Source: Cotesia glomerata
Taxonomy: Eukaryota; Arthropoda; Insecta; Hymenoptera; Braconidae
Assembly (NCBI RefSeq): GCF_020080835.1
Contig: NC_058164.1
Coordinates: 14,206,142 to 14,270,141 of the forward strand
DNA length: 64,000 bases
Direction of reading: 5' to 3'
Part shown: in pieces, positions 10,273-19,248 of the stretch
Numbering within the stretch: the stretch's first letter is position 1
Layout of the letters: the number at the start of each line of letters is the position of its first letter
Notes under the pieces: model-generated
Databases searched by the model: none
What the model was told of the DNA's origin: nothing
What the model saw: only the letters and a program-made list of their open reading frames with translations
Made by a program: the position numbers and the translations under genes

Positions 10273-11517
10273 TTAATCAAGCTTTGCGAGATCAGATTCA
10301 TGATTTAAAATAAGCCTTTCTGAATCCTCATCCTTCTTAACAAAAATTTGCCCATATTTAGCCCAGACAAATTTGAAATTTCTATTCTTCGCCTTTTCTT
10401 TGGTTTTCAGTAGCAATCGATAAGTCTCAGGAAGCAAAAATTCATTAACGTAGATAGAACCTTCAAAAGCCTCATCAACTTGTACAGGAAAAACTTTTTT
10501 TGCTAAAAGATTTCCTAACTTGCTCTTCTTATCGACGATGAAATCACGAGCAGGAGTTGACATCAATGAGATAATATAAGAGTGGGTATTAGATGTATTC
10601 TGATTTCGCAATTGCTTATTTTTATTTTCAAATTTACGAGCATTCAAGACACTACCAATCAGATTTGGCAACTCTAGACTTTTCAACACTTCAGCTGAAA
10701 TATCACCTGGTGTTAAATGATTTGCAACTGCATCAGGAATACCTGAAATCACCAGTTCAGAAGTGCTACCCAAAACTTGCTGAGGAACAGACGATACAGG
10801 TGCTGATTTCTCTATATTAGATAGTCTTTTAGAAATTTGCTCCAAATCAGATTTTCGCGTTTCTTTCAAATTCAAAAGATCTAAGCTGATAGCAGCAATT
10901 GACTTAGTATTTTTTCTAACATTTGTAGTTAATTCTGTCAGGTTTGTAGCAGTTTGCTTCTGTGATTCTTTGACCTCGAGCAGTTTCACACTCAAATCGT
11001 TCAGTTTTTCATTGGTCGTGACTTCTGAATTACAAAATTTCTCCATCAGAAGAGTAATTTTATCATCCAGAGACTTTTCAGCCCAATCAACTGGCAAACA
11101 CGACATCGTTGGTGAGGTTATAGAGGTATTAAATACTGCGTCTGAGCCAGGTGATATCAGTGTATTTGGAGTGATGGGTGATTGTAAGCAGGTCGAATCA
11201 CGAGCTGTGGATGAACGAACAAGTGAGGTAGATCCACGAGCTTTAAATGTAGGATCAAGAGGAGAAGAGCTGGCAGACTTGAAGCTAGAAACTGAAGAGG
11301 TGTTGGAGCTAGTAGATTTTAGCGAAGCAAGTCTCGTTTTTGCATCTGAATTTCCCAGGAGATAGCTAAATTGTTTCCTGCAGCAATCAGTGAGCGGCCT
11401 GTTTTTTACATAATCTCGTGCACAACCAGGATGAAAATGCTGTTGACAAGTGTTACAAATAACAGATGATTTGACAGGTCTCTTACATTTGATACATATA
11501 TCAGACGCTAATGGCAT
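10273..11517 (-). CDS. CR1-like LINE ORF1: PHD-like zinc finger and FP25K-like domain
   Basis: A 414-codon ORF starting with ATG. The N-terminal zinc finger has ligands C8, C11, C21, C24, H29 and C32 ('CIKCKRPV', 'CNTCQQHFHPGC') and a CC pair near residue 45, resembling a PHD finger. A Ser/Thr/Pro-rich low-complexity region follows, then a helical region with probable coiled coil (about 160-240). The C-terminal FP25K-like (Baculo_FP) domain is seen in 'IYVNEFLLPETYRLLL' and 'FKFVWAKYGQIFVKKDE'. ORF1 proteins of such LINEs bind element RNA and assist retrotransposition; that role is from family knowledge. Its stop is followed directly by the in-frame ORF2. Confidence 0.88.
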   Translation of the reverse strand: MPLASDICIKCKRPVKSSVICNTCQQHFHPGCARDYVKNRPLTDCCRKQFSYLLGNSDAKTRLASLKSTSSNTSSVSSFKSASSSPLDPTFKARGSTSLVRSSTARDSTCLQSPITPNTLISPGSDAVFNTSITSPTMSCLPVDWAEKSLDDKITLLMEKFCNSEVTTNEKLNDLSVKLLEVKESQKQTATNLTELTTNVRKNTKSIAAISLDLLNLKETRKSDLEQISKRLSNIEKSAPVSSVPQQVLGSTSELVISGIPDAVANHLTPGDISAEVLKSLELPNLIGSVLNARKFENKNKQLRNQNTSNTHSYIISLMSTPARDFIVDKKSKLGNLLAKKVFPVQVDEAFEGSIYVNEFLLPETYRLLLKTKEKAKNRNFKFVWAKYGQIFVKKDEDSERLILNHESDLAKLD

Positions 11518-12203
11518 ACCACGAATACTGTAATATGGCCTTAAAAATGGTTAGACAATTTTAACGTTAAATTATAAATTGCTAGTCAGATACTGGACAA
11601 ATAACCAATTTAAGATGTCAGTTTAGTTTAAATACTATCCTATGTACACACACTATATGTATCTTACTACTTTTCTGACGACAACAAATTGATGCCACTT
11701 GTAGCAATTTCGATGGTAGGTTACCACGACTGACAAGTCATCACTGATACAAGATAAAGTGAAAGGTAAATGACCAGGTAATTAACCAGTCATGAATAGT
11801 GTCACTTTAACTTTCTTGATGCACACACTGTAGGTCTTGTATAAGTTCTCAACTATAATTGAGTCAAATTGATGACAGTAACCAACAGAGTAGTTATCAA
11901 ATCGATGATGTTATCGAAACCTCGTAAACTTCAAGTGAAAGTTGACATCAACTGACGCTAATTTAGCTAACAGTCCACTGCACAAAAAATCACTGTCAAC
12001 TTAACCTCTTCAATAATGAAAAATTGATATTTAATTATTTTGCAATCCACAACGAACAAATAAGGAAAATTTAAGGTCAATCTGCAGATTGCAATTTGTT
12101 GCTTGCAATATTTCTGAAACAAAAAATGCCCGGGGGCAATTTTAAGCAGAAAAATGTTCTAAAGACAGAGCGAAAAATTTAGTGTGTTTATGTACTTACA
12201 GAG
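11518..12203 (-). promoter_or_regulatory. 5' leader of CR1-like LINE (internal promoter region expected)
   Basis: This is the 5' untranslated region of copy D. It aligns with the leader of copy C (6474-7107), including the shared block around 'atgcccgggggcaattt' and the terminal block 'gtttatgtactta'. Sharing of the same 5' end by two copies defines the true element start. LINE promoters lie in this region by family knowledge; I see no specific promoter element. Confidence 0.6.
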
Positions 12204-13021
12204 ATTGATTGATTGATTGATAAATTTATTTATGCCAAGGCACAGGCCAAATGGCAATTTAAATACAAAATATTTACATTTTAAAAATAATAATATTAAA
12301 TGTAAGCACATAGTTCTTAACCTAAATTTTAGAATAATATTGCAAAAACTTTTAACCATTTTAAACTTTTCTAAACTGATTCGACTAATATCTCAATTTA
12401 AATTTTTTAATTAGTATAGAAGTACTGTAATCAACAAATTTAATCTATCAATTGTTCAATTAATTAACTGTCTAAATTTAGCAAATAGTCAAAAACTTTA
12501 TTTTTGAAGACTTCACTGCTACTTGAGTTTACGATTTATTCTGGTAGTTCTTCCCACAGACGAATCACGGAGATCAAGAATGAGTGTTCCATATAGGTGG
12601 TAGCAAAATGAGGTATCTTGAAGGAAGTATGTTTTTTAGCTGCTAGTCTATTGGAACGTCTAACATCAATGTCTTCAATGAATAGCTCTCGTAAGTACTT
12701 GGGCTTTTCAACTTGAAGTAACTTGTAAAAATAACAGCTCATGTAGTACATTCGGCGATACTTTACAGACAGCCATCCCAGCTCACGTCTGAAAGGTGTA
12801 ATGTGCTCATCTTTTTTGAGATTAAAAATAAATCTGATAGAGCAGTTAATCGCACGTTGTAGTTTTAAATTGTTATCAGAAGTTGAGTCGACCAATACAA
12901 CGGAACAATAGTCAACGAGTGGTAAGATGGTTGCTGATACTAGTAATTTCCTTATAGAAGTTGAAAAGATATTTTTCCTTACTTTGAGACAATGCATGGC
13001 TGAGTTCACTTTACTAACTAT
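12204..13021 (-). mobile_element. CR1-like LINE copy E, 5'-truncated
   Basis: Copy E has the 3' tail and the C-terminal end of ORF2, nearly identical to copy D. It is truncated at 13021, where the sequence passes into a TCTCTCTC run. The retained ORF2 part covers 'MHCLKVRKNIFSTSIRKLLV' to the C-terminus. One codon is changed to a stop in 'EELPE*', where copy D continues as EEIVN. The 5' truncation is typical of LINE insertion. Its 3' tail directly abuts the 5' end of copy D. Confidence 0.85.
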
Positions 13022-13545
13022 CTCTCTCGCTCCCATACACACTGATCTATAGTTTTCCATGCTTATTATTTTCTCCCATTTAATATATTGATTTTAAAAA
13101 ATTCTTCTTAAATGTTTGTATTACAATTTAATCATACTTAATAATTTTTTGTCTCAGTTTATAAGTCTTCTGCTTGGAATAAGCATCAAATAAATTATAT
13201 TTTTCATATTACATTCTCGTACTGCTACAGTTAAAAAAAAATATACTAAGTTAATAAACAATATTTCTCAAATTAAAAAAAATATATAGTTGAAAGTGCT
13301 ATATTGTTTTTTTTTAACTTTATTCGGAAAAAGTGTAATATTTTTCGTAAGAAAAAATGGACGTAAGTTTATAATTTTTTTAATTTTATTATTTTTTCCA
13401 TATATGAGTTAAAAAAACATTTTTATTTTCTCAAATATTTAAAAATACGTTTTGGAACCACCTATCATTTTTTCTATTAATGAGAATTTTTCATACAAAA
13501 TTTTTTTAAATAATTTTTTTCATAAAGAAATTTTTTTCCATAAAA
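13022..13545. other. AT-rich stretch, no gene seen; possible left end of Polinton
   Basis: Very AT-rich DNA with many T and A runs between the LINE array and the first gene of the Polinton block. A Polinton terminal inverted repeat would be expected hereabouts, but I cannot identify one because the partner end is not recognisable in the window. Confidence 0.4.
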
Positions 13546-14374
13546 ATGGTTGCAATTTTACAATACATAAATGATGAATTTGATGAGATAATTTCAAGAA
13601 GAGAGACTTTCCATGGATCTCGCTTTCAAGTAGATAATGTCATTACACGGTTGGAGATCAACCACAACACGTTAACATGGAAATTTCAAGTAATTAATAT
13701 TGAATCATCTGATACTCATTATTTTTTTTTCAATGATCTATTAGTAGGAAATTGTAAAGACTCATTGCTATTTAAAAAGGAAATAATTTTATCATTTGGT
13801 AAGTTGATTAATATTAAGATTACTATTATAATTACTATTCTAATTACTATTATAATTACTATTATAAATATAATTTTTTATAGCCTTTCGTTCGATAATG
13901 TTCCTGAAATACAACGTGCTTCGGCCAAGAAGATGGATTAAGACTTATTTAATCTCGAGTCTATTTTTTCACATCGAGCGACAATTAGAGAACGTTGTGA
14001 TGCGCGGTGATGACATCAATAAGTGCACTATCAGTGTAGATGATGATCGAGCCACCCTGATCATCACTGATGAAATTTTGCGTTGATCGTTTGAGTTAAT
14101 CAATGTTACAGACCCTGAGCCTCCAATCATGGTGAACGGTTGGCGTTTATACAGAATCCAAGTAATGTATTAACATTGGTGGATTATTAATGTTTATATA
14201 CCACAACAGGAACGAGAGGAACAAGAGAAATAAGAGAGACAAGCAGCACAAGATGATCTACAAGATCGAAATTTAGAGTGTTTTTATGAAATGCTTGACG
14301 ATTCTTCTATTGACTTATCGGATGCAGAAACGGTTATTGTAAGTTATGTGGACACTTTAAGTGATTGCGATTAA
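13546..14374 (+). pseudogene. Unrecognised gene with two introns, decayed, tail to tail with Polinton integrase
   Basis: Three coding segments join in frame across two GT-AG introns: 13546-13798, intron 13799-13883 (gtaagt...tatag), 13884-14161, intron 14162-14209 (gtaatg...caacag, only 48 bases), 14210-14374. The first junction is phase 1 and the second phase 0. Two nonsense codons interrupt the joined frame (TGA 14084-14086 and TAA 14231-14233). The N-terminal part is 'MVAILQYINDEFDEIIS..', the middle is basic and the C-terminus is acidic ('LDDSSIDLSDAETVIVS'). I do not recognise the family. The position 3' of and convergent with the Polinton integrase suggests an accessory Polinton gene; a captured host gene is the alternative. 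Confidence 0.5.
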
Positions 14375-14476
14375 AAAGATATTTATTTTATTTTTGTGTG
14401 TTAAATGTTTAAATAAGAAAAATCGAATTTATTTTTTTTTTTTTAATTAAAATTTTATTAATAAAACTAAACATTT

Positions 14477-15403
14477 TTATAAATCAGTTTTATTAATCCA
14501 GCTGTTATGGGTGGTGTCAAATCCCAATTATTTAACATAATATTTTCTTCCTTTCTTTTTTACAATTTTTTCAACTAGTTATACATCAGGGGATTTTGTT
14601 TTGCTGAGTTCTTCACTATAGAATGCTCCTTTAATTGGCTGATCCTGGTAATCTACAAGTTTGTACGTCGTTGGATTCGTATTCTGCACCGTGTTTATTG
14701 TAAATATTTCAGTTGTCCAGTTTGCTGTGTAACCTTTTTTGAACAAATTTTTGTACTTGCTAATTCTGACTTTAGCTCCAACTTAAAATTGTTTTTTTTT
14801 TCACTTATTTTTTTCTCAGCGTAGTAAGGGGTTTGTAAATACTCTTTTTCAAGTCTTGTTCATTATCAACAGTTACATCTGCAGGTTTCATTTGTATTGT
14901 TCTATGTTTAGTGTTGTAAGTATTTACTAAATCATTAATCATGTCGATCCACTTATAAGTACCACGAGCTGTGAATTTTTGCCACATATTAGTTTTCTAT
15001 TAAATCTTTCACATATAGATGCTTTCAAATTACTAAATGTTGAGTACATATTAATTTTATACTTTTTCATAAGATTACGGAATTCTTGATTATAAAATTC
15101 TTTGCCGTGATCAACATGCAGATTTTTTGGAATTCTTCCGTGTTTAAATATAGAATCCATTGCTTTGGTTACATCATTAGCACTTTTATTTCTTATAGGC
15201 ACAGCCCAAGCGTACTTGGAAAATATATCAATCACTGTTAGTAAATATTTATAATTATTATTTACTCTTGAATAAGGAATCATTTCAACTAAATCAGCAT
15301 GCCAAGTCTCATCAAGTCCTCGAATATCAACATGGCGACGTTAATAATTTTTACGAGCTGGTCTGTGAAGTTCATATGCTATTACCGATTTTTTATCTTC
15401 CAT
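14477..15403 (-). pseudogene. Polinton integrase (retroviral-type, with chromodomain)
   Basis: The minus strand encodes an rve-type integrase. It begins near 'MEDKKSVIAYELHRPARKN', then has 'RGLDETWHADLVEM' (first catalytic Asp), 'LHVDHGKEFYNQ' (second Asp) and 'SICERFNR' (catalytic Glu). A C-terminal part follows with 'YTANWTTEIFTINTV' and a chromodomain-like end ('VEKIVKKKGRKYYVK'). It is broken by a stop in the N-terminal part (after RPARKNY), a one-base frameshift just after the catalytic Glu (near 14990), a stop near 14780 and one near 14573. In Polintons this enzyme inserts the element into host DNA. Confidence 0.88.
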
Positions 15404-15544
15404 TTTTTTTCCTAATTCTTCATGTTTCGGTTTCTTTCTTTTTAATTCTTGATTTTCGTTTTTCAACAAATCAATAGAAATCCTCAATGATACAACTTCT
15501 GAATGTAAGTGGGAAATTATTTCTAATTTATCTTCTTATAGACC

Positions 15545-15988
15545 GGATGGTTGTATAGATTCCTTTCTCAATCTTTTCCTACCAATATCCTGTTACGTGA
15601 ATGTAGAACGCTTCACGTAATAATGACCGTAACTCCTATTCTTTCCCGCTTCACAGCATTATTTATATTTATAAAAATGCTTACCGTAAGATGGACGGTG
15701 TGTCTAAATGTATATAGAATAAGCGAAAGGAAATTTAGTATAGACCGGATAGCTCAAATGGTAGAGTAGCCGACATGTCTTCGGAAGGTTCTGGGTTCGA
15801 ATCCCAGTCCGAGCTATCTAATAATTTTTTCTCGCATATTCTATAAACTCACATTAAGATGATCCTCTCCACATTATTTTCCCAATCCTTTCTTACCAAT
15901 ATCCTGTTACATGAATGTGGAACGTTTTACGTAATAATTACCGTAACTCCTATTCTTTCCCGCTTCACAGCATTATTTATATTTATCA
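15545..15988 (+). repeat. tRNA-bearing SINE-like repeat, partial dimer
   Basis: The arrangement is body (tttcctaccaatatcctgtt ... cagcattatttatattt), spacer, tRNA-like sequence, spacer, then the body again, with about 308 bases between equivalent points. Related copies lie at 31268-31477, 52558-53036 and 63106-63468. All copies end at the same point (..cagcattatttatattt) while the other end varies, which is the pattern left by target-primed reverse transcription. It splits the Polinton DNA between the integrase and coiled-coil genes. Confidence 0.75.
15743..15814 (+). tRNA. tRNA-like sequence within SINE
   Basis: A cloverleaf can be drawn. The D arm is GCTC/GAGT, the T arm is perfect (CTGGG, loop TTCGAAT, CCCAG), and the anticodon arm is GCCGA, loop CATGTCT, TCGGA. 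The anticodon would be TGT (Thr), but position 33 is A rather than U, and the acceptor stem has two mismatches. The same sequence recurs at 52728-52799 and 63225-63296, so it is the tRNA-derived head of a repeat, not a dedicated tRNA gene. The A-box and B-box sequences could still act as a Pol III promoter. Confidence 0.6.
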
Positions 15989-15989
15989 T

Positions 15990-16569
15990 TCTGTGTTACT
16001 ACAGAATCTTGAGGATCTTTTTTGAATAATAATTCCTATAAAACATGAGTCATAGGATAAACTTTGTCTTGAACATTAATTTCATCATTGTTGAAATAAA
16101 TATTTGAATTTCCAATGTACATTGCTTTATTTTTTTTGCGAACACCATACCTGAAATCGTTCTCTTTGTGATTTCGATTTAATTTTTGTATGTAAGTTTT
16201 GAATTAACAATCAGTTTTAATAGGACTACTTGAAGCTAGTGGTTCTGTGGATCGATGCTTTCTGCTGCTATTAATGAAACTTTCATCATCAGAGATCAAA
16301 CTACCAAAGTCATCTGGTTGTTGGTCTGAGTTTTCATTTTTCGTTTCTTCTTTTATCTCTTTTTTTATATCTTCTTGTTTAATTTTTCGCCCTGATGATT
16401 CAATAAGAGTTTTCAATGGTGTGACTATCGGCTTGAACATTTCATCCATCGCTTTTTCAGCTGTATCTTTCCCTAACTTCAAGAGTTTATGTTTGCGTCA
16501 GATTGCATCACTTGCCTGAGGGATTTGATGTAAGACATCCTTTTGTCTTAAAATATCCTCCGACTTCAT
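15990..16569 (-). pseudogene. Polinton coiled-coil protein (conserved, function unknown)
   Basis: Starts at an ATG (16569), 'MKSEDILRQKDVLHQIPQAS', and continues after an in-frame stop into a Lys/Glu-rich helical segment ('EDIKKEIKEETKNE') and an acidic, Ser-rich linker. After another stop it runs into the C-terminal block ('FRYGVRKKNKAMYIG' and 'LLFKKDPQDS'). This layout, between integrase and ATPase on the same strand, matches the conserved Polinton protein of unknown function found in many arthropod elements; that match is from memory of the family. At least three stops or frame changes make it non-functional. Confidence 0.65.
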
Positions 16570-16675
16570 GTTAGTTTAACAAACAGATTAACATGTATGA
16601 TTATTATTTATCCGATACAGGTTAATTTATACTAATGAAATAGTCAAAACCCTTACGATACCTTCCAATATCCAA

Positions 16676-17321
16676 TTAACTGTCTTTGTCAATTACTACA
16701 AAGCCATATTTATTATCATTCCAGCACGCTGAGCATAAGTCCTTGAAAGTATTGTACTGCATGTCAGTATTTACATGATCATCATAAATGTGTTTTAAAT
16801 TCATTTCATCTTGTCGAAATATAACTAAAAAATTAATATTGTCACGAATCAGATGTTTGGGAATGCGTGTATATGTTTGACAAAGATAAAAACTATCGAC
16901 ATTTTTGTCTACCCATACAGAAATAGGCTTTTATATGAGCCTGTTTTTCACATGCCACATTATCAAATATCATTAATGAGTTGGGTTTAGCATCTTCAGG
17001 TTTTATTACATCTCCATGCTCATTGAAAGGAAAAAATCCAATGCCTTCTATAGGTTCCGATAGTGACTCTAAAATCTTATATTTTGGCTGTTCAAGGGAT
17101 TTTGAGTAGAGGTAAATATTATCAAATCTCAATCCATTCGGATGTATAATGATGGATAAAAAAGCATTAGTCTTTCCACAGTTTGATGGACCACAAAACA
17201 CTGCACGTACACTGTTGGGTAACAGAGAACCGTGTCTTTTTACTTTTTTCACTCCAGTACCTTGAACTATTTGATCAAAATTGGTCACTGGTAATTTAGC
17301 TGGTTGATGTTGGAACTTCAT
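16676..17321 (-). pseudogene. Polinton DNA-packaging ATPase (FtsK/HerA type)
   Basis: Starts at ATG 17321 ('MKFQHQPAKLPVTNFDQ'). Walker A is 'CGPSNCGKTNA' and the Walker B region is 'NSLMIFDNVACEKQ', as in A32-like packaging ATPases of Polintons and related viruses. After 'YFCMGRQK' near 16905 a one-base frameshift moves the frame to 'SFYLCQTYTRIPKHL', and it ends at TAA 16676-16678. With repair of that single lesion the length would be close to the family's usual 210-230 residues. The family translocates DNA into capsids. Confidence 0.88.
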
Positions 17322-17414
17322 GTTTACTACTCACAGCAGTATCATCAACTCTTTGATTTTTGCTATAAGTATAGGCTTTTATACGATTTTTTTATTAGTC
17401 ATTATGCTACTGTG

Positions 17415-17720
17415 ATGGAGCATAGACGTGTCAAAGGTAAAGGTTTAGTTAATAGAATTATTAATAAACTCCCATTTGAATTACATATACCTGGCTATCA
17501 ATACTGTGGACCTGGCACAAAATTAGCTAAAAGGTTAGCTTGTGGTGATTCTGGTATTAATCAATTGGATGCAGCGTACAAAGAACACGATATTATAGCT
17601 TACTTGAATAATCGTGAAAACTTAGAAGCGCGTCACGAGGCTGACAAAGTACTTGCTGAAAAAGCGTGGCAAAGAGTTCAATCAAAAGACGCTGGTATTG
17701 GTGAAAAATCCGCCGCTTAG
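17415..17720 (+). CDS. Polinton PLA2-like protein (parvovirus VP1u-type phospholipase domain)
   Basis: About 101 codons from the ATG at 17415 ('MEHRRVKGKGLVNRI'). An open frame extends further upstream, but that part lacks family similarity and overlaps the ATPase promoter side. The core 'PGYQYCGPGTKLAKRL' contains the YCGPGT calcium-loop signature, and 'QLDAAYKEHDIIAYLN' holds the catalytic His-Asp pair (HD), the hallmark of viral PLA2-like domains (Parvo_coat_N). The gene is divergent from the ATPase and 15 bases upstream of the next ORF. In viruses such domains help breach membranes; for Polintons this is inference. The frame is intact. Confidence 0.82.
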   Translation: MEHRRVKGKGLVNRIINKLPFELHIPGYQYCGPGTKLAKRLACGDSGINQLDAAYKEHDIIAYLNNRENLEARHEADKVLAEKAWQRVQSKDAGIGEKSAA

Positions 17721-17735
17721 AGTGTAAATAAAATT

Positions 17736-18272
17736 ATGAAGCTAAAGAGACGATTTGGAATGGGTTTAAAGAGAAAGAAGAAGAAGACTGGTGTTAGAAA
17801 AAGAAAATCAAACGTGAAAAGTATCGGTAAAAAGAAAAAGATGAATAAGAAGGTAGCACTGAGGAAAATTGTAGGAGAAGCTAAAAAATCTATGACAGCT
17901 GGTGGTGATCCAATTAAAACGGCAATGATTGGTGCACGTAAGGCAGTTAAAAAATCAGGTGGAAGAAAAAATATTAGAGTCCCACGTATTTTGCCAGTTC
18001 CAGTCAAAACTGGTGGCTTTATTCCGTTTATGATTCCATTATTTGCAGGTCTTTCAGCAACTTGTGCTCTTGCAGGTGGAGCTGCAGCTATTTTAAAAGC
18101 TGTAAATAGTGCAAGTGCAGCTAAAAATCAACTAGCAGAGAGTAAGAGACATAATGCAAAAATGGAAGAAATTGCTGTTGCTAAAGGATTATACTTAAGA
18201 CCTTACAGACGTGGAATGGGTTTATATTTAAGACCTTATCCTAAAGGTAAAGGAGTATCAAAAAACAAGTAG
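17736..18272 (+). CDS. Polinton basic protein with hydrophobic segment (putative minor virion protein)
   Basis: A 178-codon ORF, intact from ATG. The first 60 residues are extremely Lys/Arg-rich ('MKLKRRFGMGLKRKKKKTGV'). A hydrophobic Gly/Ala-rich stretch follows ('FIPFMIPLFAGLSATCALAG', about 95-115), then a helical amphipathic segment and a C-terminal repeat of the motif GLYLRPY. This layout recurs in arthropod Polintons immediately after the PLA2-like gene; the assignment as a minor capsid or core protein is inference. The basic N-terminus would suit DNA or nuclear binding. Confidence 0.75.
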   Translation: MKLKRRFGMGLKRKKKKTGVRKRKSNVKSIGKKKKMNKKVALRKIVGEAKKSMTAGGDPIKTAMIGARKAVKKSGGRKNIRVPRILPVPVKTGGFIPFMIPLFAGLSATCALAGGAAAILKAVNSASAAKNQLAESKRHNAKMEEIAVAKGLYLRPYRRGMGLYLRPYPKGKGVSKNK

Positions 18273-18627
18273 AGCTACCACACCGAGCACTTACAAATAA
18301 GGATATATTAAAGTATGTCAGAGAATTGAAAATTCCAAATTTTAGAGGAGTTTTCATGAGAAAAACGATTTACCAAAAACTGGTCCTAAAAGAAATGAAT
18401 CAGCGATAGTCAACTTAGATGACAAATATGGACCTGGTACCCACTGGGTATGTTACACAAAGATTTGTAATAATGTAACTTATTTTGATAGTTTTGGAAA
18501 TTAACAATCACCACAAGAAATTGTGGATTATCTCGGTGTTGGTAACATTAAATATAATCACAAAAAATATCAAAATTTCAATACAATTATATGCGGACAT
18601 TTATGTCTTAAATTTATCACTGGATAA
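18271..18627 (+). pseudogene. Polinton cysteine protease (adenovirus-type, Ulp1-like), broken
   Basis: Starts overlapping the stop of the previous gene. It shows 'LPHRALTNKDILKYVREL', 'FRGVFMRK', then 'GPGTHWVCY' with the catalytic His, 'VTYFDSFGN' and 'IICGHLCLKF' with the catalytic Cys, ending at TAA 18627. A stop near 18407 with a frame change, and a TAA just after YFDSFGN (18502), inactivate it. In Polintons this maturation protease processes capsid proteins. The order protease then penton fits the family. Confidence 0.85.
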
Positions 18628-18637
18628 CTATAAATTC

Positions 18638-19248
18638 ATGGAAATTACGCTTGAGTTAACAGGCATGGCTGAGTCATTTACATTAACACTTACAGGATCA
18701 TCATCAGTGTTGGAGGCTAAATATTTCACTCCTTTTAAATTATCACCAGACAAAAATTATGTATTAGGACTTGTAGAGTTGCTTACATTTAATTCAATAT
18801 CCAATATTGATAATGGTGCTAATAAATTATACGTTACATATCTGCAAAATGGCGTTATTAAACAAAGACCTTATGATGATGATAGCAATGATGTGAATGC
18901 ATAATATAATGTTGGTGGTGGGGGAAAAAAAGTTGTGGAAAATAATAATGGAAAAAGAGCCGAAAGAAATGTATCGATTATTACAAGGATTGATGATGAT
19001 TATAATATACCACAAACTATTGCAATAGCATCAAAACCAAGGACTCTAGCGTTAACTTTACCAACTGGAAGTTATGAAATTGAAGATAAAACATATATAC
19101 GTAAATCATTGCCAAAACTCAGTTTAAAATTAAAAGCGAATAATAATGAGTTGAAAAGTGAAATTGAATGTCACCAATTTATAGATTTTGAACCAAAAAA
19201 CTCTATAGGACAATTATTAGGGTTTACTAAGAGTCGAGTGTAATATTA
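18638..19248 (+). pseudogene. Polinton penton-like (minor capsid) protein, N-terminal part
   Basis: Starts at ATG 18638 ('MEITLELTGMAESFTL'), eleven bases after the protease stop. The N-terminal block has 'NYVLGLVELLTFNSIS' and the later block has 'PTGSYEIEDKTYIRKS', 'LSLKLKANNNELKSEI' and 'IDFEPKNSIGQLLGF'. The family forms pentameric vertices as a single jelly roll in Polintons. A stop at 18904 and frame changes near 18904 and 19235 show decay. It is interrupted at 19249 by a Gypsy element, and the remainder is at 27837-28063. Confidence 0.78.

Larger units (their letters stand above)
7108..12203 (-). mobile_element. CR1-like LINE copy D, full length (about 5.1 kb)
   Basis: The minus-strand element has a 5' leader (11518-12203), ORF1 (10273-11517), ORF2 (7375-10272) and a short 3' UTR. 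It ends in tandem (GATT)n when read on the plus strand (7111-7131) and has no poly(A) tail. A short tandem-repeat tail, an ORF1 with a PHD-like finger and an APE-type ORF2 point to the CR1/L2-like part of the LINE tree; the exact clade is not certain. Both ORFs are open, so this could be a recent or active copy. It is flanked by two further copies in the same orientation with no unrelated DNA between them. Confidence 0.88.

Noticed and set aside
15743..15814. Functional tRNA-Thr gene
   Set aside because: A at position 33, acceptor mismatches and recurrence of the same sequence inside a dispersed repeat argue for a SINE component.
17717..18007. Hydrophobic minus-strand ORF of 96 codons
   Set aside because: It is the reverse of the Lys-rich segment of the intact plus-strand Polinton gene; no independent support.
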